This document shows positions 52,092-59,884 of a stretch of DNA of 64,000 nt, piece after piece. Positions within the stretch are counted from its first letter, which is position 1; each line of letters starts with the position of its first letter. Under the pieces are notes generated by a model. The model saw only the letters and a program-made list of their open reading frames with translations. It made no database searches and was not told the origin of the DNA. Source of the DNA: Paenibacillus sp. 19GGS1-52 (GTDB lineage Bacteria; Bacillota; Bacilli; Paenibacillales; Paenibacillaceae); contig NZ_CP059724.1 in assembly GCF_022369515.1 (NCBI RefSeq), positions 5,766,001 to 5,830,000 of the forward strand, in the 5' to 3' direction. The position numbers and the translations under genes are program-made.

Positions 52092-52862
52092 ATGAACATA
52101 TTAGAGGTTAAAGCGCTTAATAAGGTTTACCCGGGCAAAATAATAACCCAAGCCCTCACCGATATTCATCTCAGCATCGAGGCCGGAGAATTTGTTGGCA
52201 TTATGGGACCCTCTGGCAGCGGCAAAACTACGCTACTTAATATGGTATCCACCATCGATCAGCCCTCCTCAGGTGAGGTGAAGATTAATGGCAGTAATCC
52301 CTTTCTTCTGAGCAAGAAAGATTTAGCCTATTTTCGCCGCAGACAGCTTGGCTTTGTCTTTCAGGACTTTAATCTGCTGGAAACCTTAACTGTAGCTGAG
52401 AATATTGTTCTGCCTCTGACACTGGACAACCGCAAGCTAACTGAAATGGAGTCCTTGCTGCAAAAAGTCGCTGAGCGCCTCAATATTACGGATATTCTAG
52501 CGAAACGAACCTATGAAATCTCCGGTGGACAGCGGCAGCGTGCAGCCATTGCTCGGGCAATTATTTCCGCGCCCGCAATGATACTAGCCGATGAGCCAAC
52601 CGGATCTCTCGATTCTAATTCCTCACGAATGGTGATGGAATCGCTGGAGGATATCAACCGCAAGGAGAGAACTACACTCCTGCTCGTCACACATGATCCA
52701 CTGGCGGCGAGCTACTGCAACCGGATTGTCTTCATCAAGGATGGCAAGCTGGCGGCCGAGATCCACCGGGGAGACAATCGCCAAGCGTTCTTTCAGAAGA
52801 TTATTGACACACTTTCGTTCTGGGGAGGGAATAGTCATGAGCTTTCCTCAATTCGCGTTTAA
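52092..52862 (+). CDS. ABC transporter ATPase, BceA-like
   Basis: About 256 residues from the ATG at 52092 (AAGGAAACCATACG upstream). Walker A GPSGSGKTTLLN, Q-loop VFQDFNLLETLTV, signature ISGGQRQRAAIARAI and Walker B MILADEPTGSLDSNS are intact. The MacB/BceA subgroup of peptide-antibiotic transporters is indicated by LNKVYPGKIITQALTDIHLS and by the partner permease. It gives energy for removing bacitracin-like antibiotics from their lipid targets. It overlaps the permease gene by 26 bases. Confidence 0.9.
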   Translation: MNILEVKALNKVYPGKIITQALTDIHLSIEAGEFVGIMGPSGSGKTTLLNMVSTIDQPSSGEVKINGSNPFLLSKKDLAYFRRRQLGFVFQDFNLLETLTVAENIVLPLTLDNRKLTEMESLLQKVAERLNITDILAKRTYEISGGQRQRAAIARAIISAPAMILADEPTGSLDSNSSRMVMESLEDINRKERTTLLLVTHDPLAASYCNRIVFIKDGKLAAEIHRGDNRQAFFQKIIDTLSFWGGNSHELSSIRV

Positions 52863-54789
52863 TAATGTCCGCCGCAATGCGCGGGCTTATATTGCTTATT
52901 TTCTAAGCAGCTCCTTCATGGTGATGGTGTTCTTTGCTTATTCGGTATTCATCTATCATCCGGCAGTCGCAAATAACGATATGGGACCCCGATCAGCCAC
53001 CAGCATGCAGGTAGCAGCCTACATTGTATATGTGTTTGCCTTTTTCTTCGTGCTCTATTCAATTAGTTCATTTCTGAAATCCCGCAATTTAGAATTTGGC
53101 ATCCTATCTATTCTGGGGGCCCGTCCGGGCCAGATTAATAAGCTGGTATTCCTGGAGAATATGCTGATCGGCGTCTCCGCGATTGTTACGGGTATTACTG
53201 GTGGCATGCTGCTCTCCAAACTGTTTCTGTTGCTTAGCACGCGAACGATCGGGATTGAGGATTTGCCCTTCTACTGGCCCATAAAGGCTATGTTGGTTAC
53301 CTCTATTTCATTTCTGGCCCTGTTTCTCGTGATCTCTATCTTCACTCTATTATTTATCCGTAAAAATAAGGTGCTTGAGCTGTTGCAAGGAAATGCCAAA
53401 CCCAAAAAACAACCGCGGGCTTCCGTTCTTCTTTCTCTATTCGGTGCTGTACTACTGGCTGTCGGATACTTTGCTATGCGCAATGAGCTAACGTCCCAAA
53501 GTATTATTATTGCAGCTGTGACGGGTATCGCCGGAACGTATTTTTTCTACTCCCAGCTATCCGTCCTCTTCATCCGCCTGCTTCAGCGAAACCGGCGAAC
53601 CACCTGGCGCGGCACCCGGTTGCTCTGGGTATCGGAGATGAGCTATAAAATGCGGGATAACTCGCGCATACTGTTTATGATTACTGTAGTTACTGCCTTG
53701 GCGAGTATGGGCGCAGGCGTTGTGTTGTCGATCAACCAGGCTGCGAGAGACATTTATACGAATAATCCTTTTGCGATTACTAATACCTATTATGATCCTT
53801 CTTCGGTAGAGCCTGACCGCAGCGTAATCTACCACGAGTTGGACGCAGCAGGAGTAGATTACACAGAGACGAGAATCGATACATTATCCGGTTCAGCGCT
53901 GGTTAGCGGAGATCAGAGCAACTATCTGCCGCTGATGAGCCTGCAGCAATATAACCAATTAGCCCCTCTTCTCGACCTTCCTGCCGGAAATACGCTGGGC
54001 TTAAATGAGGCTTTTCTTATCTTAACGAAGGCGAATAAGTCCTCTGATTATATTCAGAACCATATGATTACCTTAAAGGAACAACCCGCCGTGTCACTTG
54101 CTGTCAAGAAGACTATGACTGCAGACTCTTTAGGGTTCGAGTCGGCAACCGCACTGCTAATCGTTCCGGAACAGTGGATGGAAACGATTAGAGTAGCTAA
54201 ATCAGCCCAATTAGGACGAGAGGTTAGGCCTTCAATTCAGTATCTGTACAATGTTCCGGCGTGGAATACCGGCTCGCTCCCTAGACCATCCAGCCCTGAA
54301 TCGATCGTTGGAGCCAAACTGAGCAAATGGAATGATGATATGAGCGATAACAGCGGAGATGATTTCTATCTGGAATCGCGTGCTAACAATTATATAGTTC
54401 TCAAACAGAGTACAGCAATGCTCAGCTTTATCAGTATTTTTATTGCACTGATCTTCTCCTTCTCTTCAGCGAGTTTCCTATACTTCAAGCTGAACAGTGA
54501 GCTGGCTACGGATATTCGTATGTACCGTGCTCTATCCAAAATAGGACTCAGTACAAGTGAAATGTCAGCGGCAGCAACCAAACAGATTGCGATTCTGTTC
54601 TATATCCCCATTGTCGTATCCGCTATTCAGAGTCTTGTGGTCATCAGCCCTATTCTGACTGAAGCGGGTATCCAAAATGTTATTGAACCTGTTCTGATTA
54701 CCTTTGCCGCTTATCTGATCCTGCAAAGCCTGTTCTTCCTCATCGCTAAATCACGTTATATCAGAAGTCTTAAGAAAATGATGGTATAG
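52837..54789 (+). CDS. ABC transporter permease, BceB-like (FtsX fold)
   Basis: About 650 residues; the ATG at 52837 has GGGAGGGAATAGTC upstream, and a frame from 52693 is just read-through. Ten membrane helices in the BceB layout: FAFNNVRRNARAYIAYFLSS at the start and LGARPGQINKLVFLENMLIG in the first FtsX-like segment. A large extracellular domain of about 220 residues lies between helices 7 and 8 (about 310-540, including YYDPSSVEPDRSV and GNTLGLNEAFLILTKANKSS), followed by three C-terminal helices. That big loop is the antibiotic-sensing part in BceB. It forms a sensory complex with BceS-type kinases. Confidence 0.9.
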   Translation: MSFPQFAFNNVRRNARAYIAYFLSSSFMVMVFFAYSVFIYHPAVANNDMGPRSATSMQVAAYIVYVFAFFFVLYSISSFLKSRNLEFGILSILGARPGQINKLVFLENMLIGVSAIVTGITGGMLLSKLFLLLSTRTIGIEDLPFYWPIKAMLVTSISFLALFLVISIFTLLFIRKNKVLELLQGNAKPKKQPRASVLLSLFGAVLLAVGYFAMRNELTSQSIIIAAVTGIAGTYFFYSQLSVLFIRLLQRNRRTTWRGTRLLWVSEMSYKMRDNSRILFMITVVTALASMGAGVVLSINQAARDIYTNNPFAITNTYYDPSSVEPDRSVIYHELDAAGVDYTETRIDTLSGSALVSGDQSNYLPLMSLQQYNQLAPLLDLPAGNTLGLNEAFLILTKANKSSDYIQNHMITLKEQPAVSLAVKKTMTADSLGFESATALLIVPEQWMETIRVAKSAQLGREVRPSIQYLYNVPAWNTGSLPRPSSPESIVGAKLSKWNDDMSDNSGDDFYLESRANNYIVLKQSTAMLSFISIFIALIFSFSSASFLYFKLNSELATDIRMYRALSKIGLSTSEMSAAATKQIAILFYIPIVVSAIQSLVVISPILTEAGIQNVIEPVLITFAAYLILQSLFFLIAKSRYIRSLKKMMV

Positions 54790-54877
54790 AAGATTTGTAG
54801 GACACCTATTGGCGATTAGGAGACTATCGCGGTAAACTGGCTATAGTTATTCAGCCTTTAGGGGAGGGTCAGGACTT

Positions 54878-55834
54878 ATGTCCAAAGCTGATCATATGTT
54901 ATCTATTCTCTGGATGCTGAAGCAGCGGCGAAGAACCGCTCGGGAACTGGCGGAGCAGCTTGAAATCAGCGTCCGCTCGATTTACCGTTACATTGATGCC
55001 TTATGCGCAAGTGGCGTGCCCATCATTGCCGATGCCGGAGCAGGCGGCGGTTACAGCCTGCCGGAGCATTTTACCGAATCCCCTCTATTCTTCGACTCTG
55101 AGGAGCAGCGGGCGCTTGTGCAAGCTTCCGCTTTCGCACGCGGGACCGGATATCCTTATGTCGAAGCCCTTGATCGGGCCATTGCCAAGCTGAAACGCTA
55201 TAGTAACATCAGTCAGATAGAGCATATGGAGCGGCACGAGAACGGTATTGAAGCTCTGTATTCTCCTTCTGTCCCTCTGGAACATTTACTCGGAGAGTTG
55301 GAGCTAGCTGCTGCGAATGGATACATATTAGAAATGGAATACCGTAAAGGAAATGGGGAAACCGTGTCTTCACGATTCATTGATCCTTATGGACTTGTGC
55401 TATGGAAAGGACAATGGTACACCGTGGCTTATTGCCATCAGCGACAGGAGATCCGCAGCTTTCGGGTAGATCGAATGAATGGACTTCTGCGGACTGGAAC
55501 CTCTTTTAACCGCCCCGTCGATTTCTCTGCGCGCGATTATCTGCTGGAGAGTCTTCTCCCCGGTCAGGATAAACAGGAGAACTTAGTTACGGTCGTCATA
55601 AAGTCCGGCGAAGAAGTCCTTAATGATCTGTGCAGCCATTGGTTATTTGGGCATACTTTAGTGCAGCGTTTGGAAGGGCAAGCCCATTTCAAGGTTGATG
55701 CAAGCTCTTTATACACCTATGCCCCCTATTTTTTGCTGCCTTATGGCAAGGTGCTGCACATTCTGGAGCCTCTGGCTTTGAAGCAGCGAATGGCGGCTAT
55801 TGCCGCTGAATTGGCCACTCATTACCAAACTTAA
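54878..55834 (+). CDS. HTH/WYL-domain transcriptional regulator (YafY-like)
   Basis: A 318-residue protein. Residues 1-60 form a winged helix-turn-helix (RTARELAEQLEISVRSIYRY IDALCASGVP region), and residues about 140-220 form a WYL domain with RFIDPYGLVLWKGQWYTVAY and FRVDRMNGLLRTG. A WCX-type C-terminal domain follows (VVIKSGEEVLNDLCSHW). WYL regulators often sense nucleic acids or small metabolites. The start follows GGGGAGGGTCAGGACTT. The target genes are unknown; the downstream SRPBCC gene is a candidate. Confidence 0.87.
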   Translation: MSKADHMLSILWMLKQRRRTARELAEQLEISVRSIYRYIDALCASGVPIIADAGAGGGYSLPEHFTESPLFFDSEEQRALVQASAFARGTGYPYVEALDRAIAKLKRYSNISQIEHMERHENGIEALYSPSVPLEHLLGELELAAANGYILEMEYRKGNGETVSSRFIDPYGLVLWKGQWYTVAYCHQRQEIRSFRVDRMNGLLRTGTSFNRPVDFSARDYLLESLLPGQDKQENLVTVVIKSGEEVLNDLCSHWLFGHTLVQRLEGQAHFKVDASSLYTYAPYFLLPYGKVLHILEPLALKQRMAAIAAELATHYQT

Positions 55835-55845
55835 ATGTAGTTTTT

Positions 55846-55879
55846 GGATCACTGACCGTAGTTGTCAGTGATCCTTTTG
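55846..55879 (+). terminator. Terminator after the WYL regulator gene
   Basis: A perfect 11-bp stem (GGATCACTGAC at 55846-55856; complement at 55864-55874) and a TTTTG tail. Confidence 0.9.
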
Positions 55880-55936
55880 TATAGTGGAGCTAGGACAAAG
55901 GCAAAATTGAAATAATTCCACAAGGAGGAACAAATA

Positions 55937-56395
55937 ATGAAGGAACTAAAATATGAATTCTATATTGGCGGAACACCCGAACAGGTCTGGGCGGCTCTAG
56001 TCAACCCTGAGAGCACAAAGCAAGTTTATTACGGAAGCGTCATCCGTTCCAGTTATAAGGAAGGAGACCTATTGGAATATATTGGGCCCGGCACTGAGGG
56101 TGCAGAAACCGTTCATGTATACGGTACAGTGCTGGAATACACGCCGAACAAGGCTTTGCGTTTTACACATAAGGTCGGCCCCTCCTATCTGATGGGCGGA
56201 CCGATCTTTGAATCGCGCATTTCCTGGTTACTGGAGCCGGTAGGCGGCTGCACGAAGCTAACGCTCATTCATGACGAATGGGATTCAGCGGACCCTTCCT
56301 ATGCAGCTAGTGACAGCGCGTGGTGGCAAATCCTGAGCAATACGAAGACCTTGGTCGAGACCGGTCGAACACTAGATTTCGGCAACTGGGAGTAA
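55937..56395 (+). CDS. SRPBCC (AHSA1-like) domain protein
   Basis: A 152-residue START/AHSA1-type protein with ELKYEFYIGGTPEQVWAALV NPEST region, GSVIRSSYKEGDLLEYIGPG, LRFTHKVGPSYLM and LTLIHDEWDS. Such proteins bind hydrophobic ligands. CAAGGAGGAACAAATA precedes the ATG. A single-gene unit flanked by terminators. Confidence 0.85.
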   Translation: MKELKYEFYIGGTPEQVWAALVNPESTKQVYYGSVIRSSYKEGDLLEYIGPGTEGAETVHVYGTVLEYTPNKALRFTHKVGPSYLMGGPIFESRISWLLEPVGGCTKLTLIHDEWDSADPSYAASDSAWWQILSNTKTLVETGRTLDFGNWE

Positions 56396-56420
56396 AACTG
56401 CAACAGAATTCCAACCCTTC

Positions 56421-56471
56421 CCCCTGTCTGAGGACGCAGCATCGCTGCTGTTCTGGCAGGGCTATTTTTTT
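56421..56471 (+). terminator. Terminator after the SRPBCC gene
   Basis: An outer stem CCCTG/CAGGG and an inner CAGCA/TGCTG hairpin, with mismatches between, followed by a T-rich run from 56462 (CTATTTTTTTG). Confidence 0.75.
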
Positions 56472-56505
56472 GCCGTTTTTGCTGGAATATCACTTCAGAA
56501 CGCAG

Positions 56506-56562
56506 AAAATGTTTCCCTTGTGAAACATTTTTGTTGCAAGGACAAATTTATTCACATATACT
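56506..56562 (+). promoter_or_regulatory. Promoter and upstream inverted repeat of the feo operon
   Basis: TTGCAA (56534-56539) and TATACT (56557-56562) are 17 bp apart, a good promoter. Just upstream of the -35 lies a perfect 10-bp inverted repeat (AAAATGTTTC at 56506-56515; complement at 56522-56531, loop CCTTGT). It may be an operator for an activator, or a second terminator hairpin. It does not match a Fur box. Confidence 0.6.
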
Positions 56563-56664
56563 AATATTGTGGTAGAGCACAAAAGTATATCCGAGATGCA
56601 ACATATAAATGACAACTGACAAGTAACAAGCGATTACCCAAAAACTAGGAAAGAAGGAGATGTT

Positions 56665-56925
56665 ATGACAGCAACAGTAATCCCCATTCCCTTGTCTGAA
56701 GCCTTAAACGGCAGCAGGCTGCGTATTAGTGGCATTGAAGTGCAAGGTGTGCTGAGAAGAAGATTGCTTGACCTTGGATTTGTGGTCGGCAATGCTGTAG
56801 AGGTACTGCGGCGCAGCCCCCTTGGAGACCCTACAGCCTTTCGGGTAAGCAACACTACTATTGCCTTACGAAGAGAAGAAAGCTCATTGATTTACGGGGA
56901 ACTGATTGGAGGTGCAGAGACATGA
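56665..56925 (+). CDS. feoA: FeoA, small SH3-like ferrous iron transport protein
   Basis: An 86-residue protein with the FeoA pattern IPLSEALNGSRLRISGIEVQ, RRRLLDLGFVVGNAVEVLRR, SPLGDPTAFRVSNTTIALRR. It is cytoplasmic and assists the FeoB channel. It overlaps the FeoB G-domain gene by four bases (ATGA), and AAAGAAGGAGATGTT precedes its ATG. Confidence 0.9.
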   Translation: MTATVIPIPLSEALNGSRLRISGIEVQGVLRRRLLDLGFVVGNAVEVLRRSPLGDPTAFRVSNTTIALRREESSLIYGELIGGAET

Positions 56926-57659
56926 GTCAATATACCGTCGCTTTTGCGGGCAATCCCAATACAGGTAAAAGCACTCTGTTCAACCTTCTGACCGGTATGC
57001 GCCAGCATACGGGAAACTGGGCTGGCAAGACAGTCATTAGCGCCGAGGGAGAGTTTACTCACAAAAACCATCAATACCTCGCAGTTGATCTCCCCGGTAC
57101 GTACTCGCTATATTCGAACTCAGCTGATGAAGAGGCCGCCAGAGATTATATTATTTTTGAACAGCCGGATGTTACGCTCGTAGTGCTCGATGCTACTTCA
57201 CTGGAGCGCAACCTTAACCTTGCCTTGCAGGTATTGGAGATTACCGGGCGGACCGTGATCTGCATCAACCTGATTGATGAGGCTCGTCGACTTGGCATCG
57301 ATATCAACCTGCGTAAGATTTCGAAACGGCTTGGTGTCCCTGTAGTAGCTATATCCGCCCGCAATAAAATCGGTATCGAAGCGTTATTGGATCAGGTGGA
57401 ACGTGTCGCGACAAGTGTCGTCGCTGCACCGCCGCTGCGGATCACTTACAACGATGACATTGAGCGGGGAATTGCAGAGCTTACACCCATGGTAGAGCAA
57501 ACGATCGGCTCCATGTATCCAGCCCGCTGGATTGCACTGCGCCTGCTGGACGGTGATGACAGCCTGCTGACCTCACTCAAAGCAAATATGAACAGCAAGG
57601 GCAAAACTCTTTCTGGGACAAAGGAGGTTCTGGGCCATGGAGTCACCGCATGTCACTAA
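56922..57659 (+). CDS. feoB: FeoB G-domain protein (N-terminal half of split FeoB)
   Basis: A 245-residue protein with a complete GTPase domain: G1 GNPNTGKST (10-18), G2 region TGNWAGKTV, G3 DLPGTYSLYS, G4 NLIDEA (usually N-K/M-x-D) and G5 SARNKIGIE. A helical GDI-like region follows (DDIERGIAELTPMVEQTIG, RWIALRLLDGDDSLL). It stops at TAA before any membrane helix, whereas normal FeoB continues in the same chain. The membrane half is a separate gene with its own ribosome site starting at 57637. The stop seems natural, not a sequencing error. Confidence 0.85.
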   Translation: MSQYTVAFAGNPNTGKSTLFNLLTGMRQHTGNWAGKTVISAEGEFTHKNHQYLAVDLPGTYSLYSNSADEEAARDYIIFEQPDVTLVVLDATSLERNLNLALQVLEITGRTVICINLIDEARRLGIDINLRKISKRLGVPVVAISARNKIGIEALLDQVERVATSVVAAPPLRITYNDDIERGIAELTPMVEQTIGSMYPARWIALRLLDGDDSLLTSLKANMNSKGKTLSGTKEVLGHGVTACH

Positions 57660-59046
57660 GGGGAAGGACACGCTTGATTCTCTGCTCGCTAGAGCCAAGA
57701 AACTAGCTGACGGAGGAGCCATACGCGATGACATTGTCGGGGGTATTTATGGCGTATCCTCGGGCATCTGTGCGGATGCCATCACCTACCAAGACAAGAA
57801 GCGGCTGAGAAGCACTTATAAGCTCGATAATATTGTCACCTCCAAAATATGGGGATTCCCCATTATGCTCGCCATCCTCGGTGTCGTATTCTGGATTACG
57901 ATTGCCGGCGCCAATTATCCTTCGGGCTGGCTTGCTTCCTTCTTCGGCTTCATTGAAGGTTACCTGACTGCCGGCTTTCAAGCCGTCCATGCTCCAGATT
58001 GGCTGCACGGTGTCCTTGTTCTGGGATTGTACAGAGGCACTGCGTGGGTAATCAGCGTGATGCTGCCGCCGATGATGATCTTCTTCCCTGTATTCGCGCT
58101 GCTGGAGAATTTCGGTTATTTACCCCGTGTCGCCTTTAACATGGACCGGTTATTCAAGAAATCCGGCGGCCATGGCAAGCAGGCCTTAACCATGTCGATG
58201 GGCTTTGGCTGCAACGCCGCCGCCATCCTCTCGACACGTATTATCGAATCACCACGTGAGCGGATGCTCGCTATTCTAACCAATAATTTTGTGCCCTGCA
58301 ACGGTCGTTGGCCGACGCTGATCCTGCTGGCCTCTCTATTTATGTCAGGAGCAGCCGCAACAGGGGCCATGCGTACGCTAACAACGGCCTCCGTGTTGAT
58401 GGGCATGGTGCTGATCGGCATTATCGTAACCTTATCCGTATCTTGGGTGATGTCCAAGACCGCATTGCGCGGCGTTCCCACGCATTACACCTTAGAGCTA
58501 CCGCCGTACCGCCGTCCGCAAATTTGGAAGACCATTCTCATTTCCTCCAAGGAGAAATCTCTGAACGTCCTCACCCGAGCCATCGTCGTTGCAGCTCCGG
58601 CAGGTATTATCACCTGGATACTTGGCAACATCTTTGTTGGCGGAGAAAGTGTTCTAAACCACATGGCTGCCTTCTTCGATCCTTTCGCTCACTTGCTGGG
58701 CATGGATGGGTTTATTATTATGGCTTTTATCCTCGGACTGCCGGCCAATGAAATCGTATTGCCGATTCTGCTCATGGGCTATATGTCCTCCGGATCATTG
58801 GTTGATGTCGATAGCCTTGGCAGCATCAAGGACATCTTCCTGGAACATGGCTGGACGTGGTTAACCGCGCTTAATATGATGCTCTTCTCCCTGCTTCACT
58901 ACCCGTGCGGCACAACGCTCGTGAACATTTATAAAGAAACCAAAAGCATGAAGTGGGCGGTGCTCTCAGCCGTCATTCCGCTAGGCATCGCCTTGGTTGT
59001 TACCTTTGCCGTCGCCCAGCTTGCCCGTATATTCGGGTGGGTATAA
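57637..59046 (+). CDS. feoB: FeoB membrane-domain protein (C-terminal half of split FeoB)
   Basis: A 469-residue membrane protein with an AAAGGAGG seven to eight bases before its ATG (57637), inside the end of the G-domain gene and in another frame. It starts in the late helical region (DTLDSLLARAKKLADGGAIR, DDIVGGIYGVSSGI) and then has the FeoB core: FPIMLAILGVVFWITIAGAN, PPMMIFFPVFALLENFGYLP, MSMGFGCNAAAILSTRIIES, NNFVPCNGRWPTLILLASLF and FILGLPANEIVLPILLMGY. The GCN and PCN cysteines of the iron path are kept. It must work with the separate GTPase chain. Confidence 0.87.
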   Translation: MESPHVTKGKDTLDSLLARAKKLADGGAIRDDIVGGIYGVSSGICADAITYQDKKRLRSTYKLDNIVTSKIWGFPIMLAILGVVFWITIAGANYPSGWLASFFGFIEGYLTAGFQAVHAPDWLHGVLVLGLYRGTAWVISVMLPPMMIFFPVFALLENFGYLPRVAFNMDRLFKKSGGHGKQALTMSMGFGCNAAAILSTRIIESPRERMLAILTNNFVPCNGRWPTLILLASLFMSGAAATGAMRTLTTASVLMGMVLIGIIVTLSVSWVMSKTALRGVPTHYTLELPPYRRPQIWKTILISSKEKSLNVLTRAIVVAAPAGIITWILGNIFVGGESVLNHMAAFFDPFAHLLGMDGFIIMAFILGLPANEIVLPILLMGYMSSGSLVDVDSLGSIKDIFLEHGWTWLTALNMMLFSLLHYPCGTTLVNIYKETKSMKWAVLSAVIPLGIALVVTFAVAQLARIFGWV

Positions 59047-59051
59047 CAAAT

Positions 59052-59082
59052 GAGTGCCGTCCTTTTGTGGGCGGCACTCTTG
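59052..59082 (+). terminator. Terminator of the feo operon
   Basis: A perfect 8-bp stem (GAGTGCCG at 59052-59059; complement at 59072-59079) with a 12-base loop rich in T and G, six bases after the stop, followed by TTG. Confidence 0.7.
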
Positions 59083-59097
59083 TGTAGTCCAACTAGG

Positions 59098-59850
59098 GCG
59101 TGTCTGAAAACTATATAAGTTGAACTTAAGATTTCCTGAATCGGCTTTAATCGTAACTGCGGTGAATGTTTGGACTTCCGGCCGCTGTTGTCTCCCGATT
59201 TCTTGATTTATTCCGCTTTAGCGGATGAAATCCTGAGAAAAAGGCGGTCGCTATCGCTCCTACAGTTCCAAAATTCCCCTCCGTTACTTTTGCCTTTTGC
59301 TTAGTTTTCTAGTTTAACTTATATAGAGATTGCTTGAAAAGCGAAACCGTAGCATAATTTCACAAGAAAGAAATCACGAGGGGATTGTAAAAAGATGCTA
59401 AGACGCCACAAAATCAATGACGAAGAGAGAAGGCAGACCCTCGAAGTCCAATCGAGTCATGCTAAATGGAATGCTTTGGAAAGTAAAAACAGGCGCTCCT
59501 TGGCGTGAATTTCAAAAGGTGTTTGAGTCCTTGACCCGCGATGCGGACATGCAGGATGTCTCTCTGCACCTCCTGTAAAGTTCATTAGCACGCAGCGGGG
59601 GCTAAAAAGGGGCCGAAAACGCAACGTTCTGCATCCCGCCCAAGTCCAAGGCGACAGATCCATGGGCCTGTGATTTTTACCATTATAAAGAACGCCATGT
59701 GGTGGAATGTTTTTTCAACAAACTCAAACAATTCCGTGGGAAACGCAACACGCTATGACAAGCTTTTCCGAAATTTTTTGAGCTTTGCCTTTCTGGCTTC
59801 TGCGATGATTTTGTTGAAGTAGCTCCATTAAGATTAGTTTTCAGACACGC
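59098..59850 (+). mobile_element. IS5-family (IS427-type) transposase remnant with intact terminal repeats
   Basis: Perfect 16-bp terminal inverted repeats GCGTGTCTGAAAACTA (59098-59113) and TAGTTTTCAGACACGC (59835-59850), flanked by CTA-like bases, possibly the target duplication. The start at 59395 (MLRRHKINDEE) and VMLNGMLWKVKTGAPWREF (frameshifted) match the IS5 N-terminus. The 3' part reads CIPPKSKATDPWACDFYHYK, ERHVVECFFNKLKQFRGK and RYDKLFRNFLSFAFLASAMI, the IS5 C-terminus, in yet another frame. The middle, with the catalytic residues, is deleted. It cannot move by itself. The whole gene-free stretch 59047-59884 is explained by this element, the nested one and the feo terminator. Confidence 0.85.
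59111..59326. mobile_element. MITE-like element nested in the IS5 remnant
   Basis: About 216 bp bounded by CTATATAAGTTGAACT (59111-59126) and AGTTTAACTTATATAG (59311-59326), which are inverted copies differing at one base. It contains no gene. It sits immediately behind the left IS end, separating the IS terminal repeat from the transposase start. The interior (CCGCTTTAGCGG palindrome, GGCGGTCGCTATCGC) looks like a repeated non-autonomous element. Confidence 0.7.
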
Positions 59851-59884
59851 ACTAATGTATCAAGAGTAAAACTTAATAGAACAT

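Noticed and set aside
56922..59046. feoB considered as a frameshifted pseudogene
   Set aside because: The second frame has a strong ribosome site at the right distance and both halves retain all key motifs.
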